A DNA stretch of 6,532 nt from Methanoculleus sp. (GTDB lineage Archaea > Halobacteriota > Methanomicrobia > Methanomicrobiales > Methanoculleaceae): assembly GCA_023230425.1 (NCBI GenBank), contig JALNXI010000109.1:1-6532 (forward strand), given 5' to 3'. The translations under genes and the position numbers were made by a program. Below the pieces are notes generated by a model, which did not search any database, had not been told where the DNA came from, and saw only the letters and a program-made list of their open reading frames with translations. This document shows, piece after piece, positions 5,344 to 6,532 of the stretch. Numbering within the stretch: the first letter of the stretch is position 1; the number at the start of each line of letters is the position of its first letter.

Positions 5344-5682
5344 TCACGTCTCCTCCTCATCAGGGACATAGATGATCTCGCCGCTCTGCAGCCGGTATGC
5401 CGTTCCCATCCTGCTGCCCCGGCCGCCTGAGATCTCCTCGGTCATGTTCAGCACTTTGATCGTCTTCCCCTCCTTGATGATGACCTGCATGTCGGGCTGC
5501 CCGGGGTTTTTCACCACCGTAAGGTCGGACGACGAGTCCAGCATCTCCGGGATGTTATAGGAGGCGACAAGGGCAACCAGCAGGGCCACGGCAAAGACCA
5601 TTGCCACATCAAAGAGGTTGGCAACCCCCCCGAGAGGGTCCTCGTCCTCATCATTGTCCATGATCAGCCTTTTTCTCCTCAT
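5344..5682 (-). CDS. DUF2149 membrane protein, ExbD/TolR-like
   Basis: This 112-residue protein has a short acidic N-terminus (DNDEDEDPLGG), one transmembrane helix at about 25-42 and a small C-terminal domain (VVKNPGQ, IIKEGKTIKVL, GTAYRL, GEIIYVPDEEE) that matches DUF2149. Topology and size are those of ExbD/TolR. Asp25, at the start of the helix in NLFDVAMVFAVALLVAL, aligns by eye with the essential helix Asp of ExbD (in the D-V-M-L-V-L-L context), which carries protons with ExbB. This supports a role as the stator partner of the ExbB-like protein encoded just upstream. Its ATG overlaps that gene's TGA as ATGA, so translation is probably coupled; gggg-t-g lies just before the start. The DUF2149 call is firm. 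The ExbD-like function is inferred. Confidence 0.88.
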   Translation of the reverse strand: MRRKRLIMDNDEDEDPLGGVANLFDVAMVFAVALLVALVASYNIPEMLDSSSDLTVVKNPGQPDMQVIIKEGKTIKVLNMTEEISGGRGSRMGTAYRLQSGEIIYVPDEEET

Positions 5683-6296
5683 GACAGCACCCCGGCAACG
5701 TACTCCATATCGCTGAGGTCCTGGAGGTACCAGCGCCTCCTGACGAGCATGGCCCCGTACGCAATTCCTCCGACCAACAGTCCGAGAACGGTGGTGCTGA
5801 AAGCAACGACCAGGTTGGACGCCAGTGCCTCGATGTTTCCTGCCGAAAGGCCCATCAGTGCGGGCCCGAGGGGGATCAGGGTTCCCATTAACCCGAGCAT
5901 GGGGCCGATGCGGGTCAGGAGCTTCAGGGAATCAAGTTCCCGTGTGATCTTGAGTTCATAGTCCTGAAGCAACTTCTCAGACTCGAGCGAGAGCCGCTCG
6001 TCGCCGATGAAACCTGCGATATCGCCGATATATCCTTCGAGAAGCGGATTTGACCCCGCATTCTTCAGTGTCTGCGCTGCTTCGCCGATCTCGCGGTTCT
6101 GTATCTGGATGCGGGCGTCCTGGCATCCGTCTCTGAGCCGGGCAAAATCCCGTGTCCTTCCAGAATATTCAGAGACCATCTGGCCGAGGATGGCCAGCAC
6201 CCATACGACAAGGACGATGAGCGCGATGATCACCGGATACAGGAGCGCATTCGAGAGCAGGAACATAATTTCCGTAATTGACGACATAATTTCCAT
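5679..6296 (-). CDS. MotA/TolQ/ExbB proton channel family protein
   Basis: This 205-residue protein has the ExbB/TolQ layout: a first helix at about 16-40, a cytoplasmic stretch of about 85 residues, and two C-terminal helices at about 129-150 and 158-184. The core signature is present as R129-I-G-P-M-L-G-L-M-G-T139 and AFSTTVLGLLVGG (T168, T169), the small/Thr-rich helices that line the proton path in ExbB. Members use the proton gradient to drive a partner protein, here most likely the DUF2149 product. An AAGGTGGTC Shine-Dalgarno-like run lies just upstream of the ATG. The start overlaps the previous gene's stop as TAATG, and the stop overlaps the DUF2149 start as ATGA, so all three are a tight operon. 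A second in-frame ATG three codons in is an alternative start. The protein appears intact. Confidence 0.92.
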   Translation of the reverse strand: MEIMSSITEIMFLLSNALLYPVIIALIVLVVWVLAILGQMVSEYSGRTRDFARLRDGCQDARIQIQNREIGEAAQTLKNAGSNPLLEGYIGDIAGFIGDERLSLESEKLLQDYELKITRELDSLKLLTRIGPMLGLMGTLIPLGPALMGLSAGNIEALASNLVVAFSTTVLGLLVGGIAYGAMLVRRRWYLQDLSDMEYVAGVLS

Positions 6297-6529
6297 TACT
6301 GACCACCTTTGAGGTGAAATTGTCTGGATCGGTGAACGAACGCGCCGAGAACGATCGGGACCGCCAGCAGGGCCAGCCCCATGAGCGCACCGCTGCAGTC
6401 AACGGCGACACTGAATTCCGGCATCTGTTGTGCTTCGATGTATGCCGGTATGATGAGCGGACAGAGGAGATAGAACAGCCCGAGAAAGATCATGACGCTC
6501 CCCAGGGTAGAGGGGTGCTTTCTGCTCAT
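6296..6529 (-). CDS. Small two-helix membrane protein of the ExbB/DUF2149 operon
   Basis: From the ATG at 6529 this gives 77 residues with two hydrophobic helices (about 10-31 and 46-65), a polar loop between them (EAQQMPEFSVAVDCSG) and basic ends (MSRKH and HRSRQFHLKGG). The positive-inside rule puts both ends in the cytoplasm. I recognise no family. It is the first visible gene of the cluster, and its TAA overlaps the ExbB-like ATG by one base, so it is likely made with, and may belong to, the same complex. Only three bases precede the ATG in this window, so the start cannot be checked and the frame is open to the right edge; the real gene may begin further upstream. Confidence 0.75.
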   Translation of the reverse strand: MSRKHPSTLGSVMIFLGLFYLLCPLIIPAYIEAQQMPEFSVAVDCSGALMGLALLAVPIVLGAFVHRSRQFHLKGGQ

Positions 6530-6532
6530 CTT

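Overview
The window looks like chromosomal DNA of a GC-rich methanogenic archaeon, most likely Methanomicrobiales and possibly Methanoculleus. The grounds are archaeal TATA-like boxes, GC-rich third codon positions, a DUF2298 membrane protein, and an ExbB-like/DUF2149 gene pair of the kind found in methanogens. The genus is inferred from family content and base composition; no search was run.

Left part (1-1756, + strand). The window opens inside a large DUF2298 multi-membrane protein, of which the C-terminal ~430 residues are present. Next is a small blue-copper (cupredoxin) protein with an amicyanin-type copper-site spacing. Its promoter has a good TATA box, but the ATG at the predicted transcription start opens only a 21-codon frame. 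The TGA of that frame overlaps a GTG that could start the cupredoxin, so this is either a translationally coupled leader ORF or a one-base frameshift. No signal peptide is visible.

Middle (1785-3611, - strand). A UbiA-family prenyltransferase is followed 54 bp downstream by a family-3 membrane acyltransferase. They are probably co-transcribed from a TATA-like box near 3676. Both are membrane enzymes acting on lipids or lipid-linked/glycan substrates, but their substrates cannot be read from the sequence.

Right-centre (3612-5343) is a gene-poor, decayed accessory stretch. It holds two possible small + strand genes (37 and 63 codons), a strong hairpin that may be an insertion-sequence end, and two degraded transposase fragments on the - strand. 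One fragment resembles the C-terminus of an IS110-type transposase. The other is clearly the core of an IS4/IS1634-type DDE transposase with an in-frame stop.

Right edge (5344-6529, - strand). A tightly coupled three-gene cluster encodes a small two-helix membrane protein, a MotA/TolQ/ExbB proton-channel protein and a DUF2149 protein. The adjacent genes overlap as TAATG and ATGA. The DUF2149 protein has the architecture of ExbD/TolR, including an Asp at the start of its single helix. The cluster therefore looks like a proton-driven ExbB/ExbD-type motor in an organism with no TonB-dependent outer membrane, and it is the most interesting system in the window.
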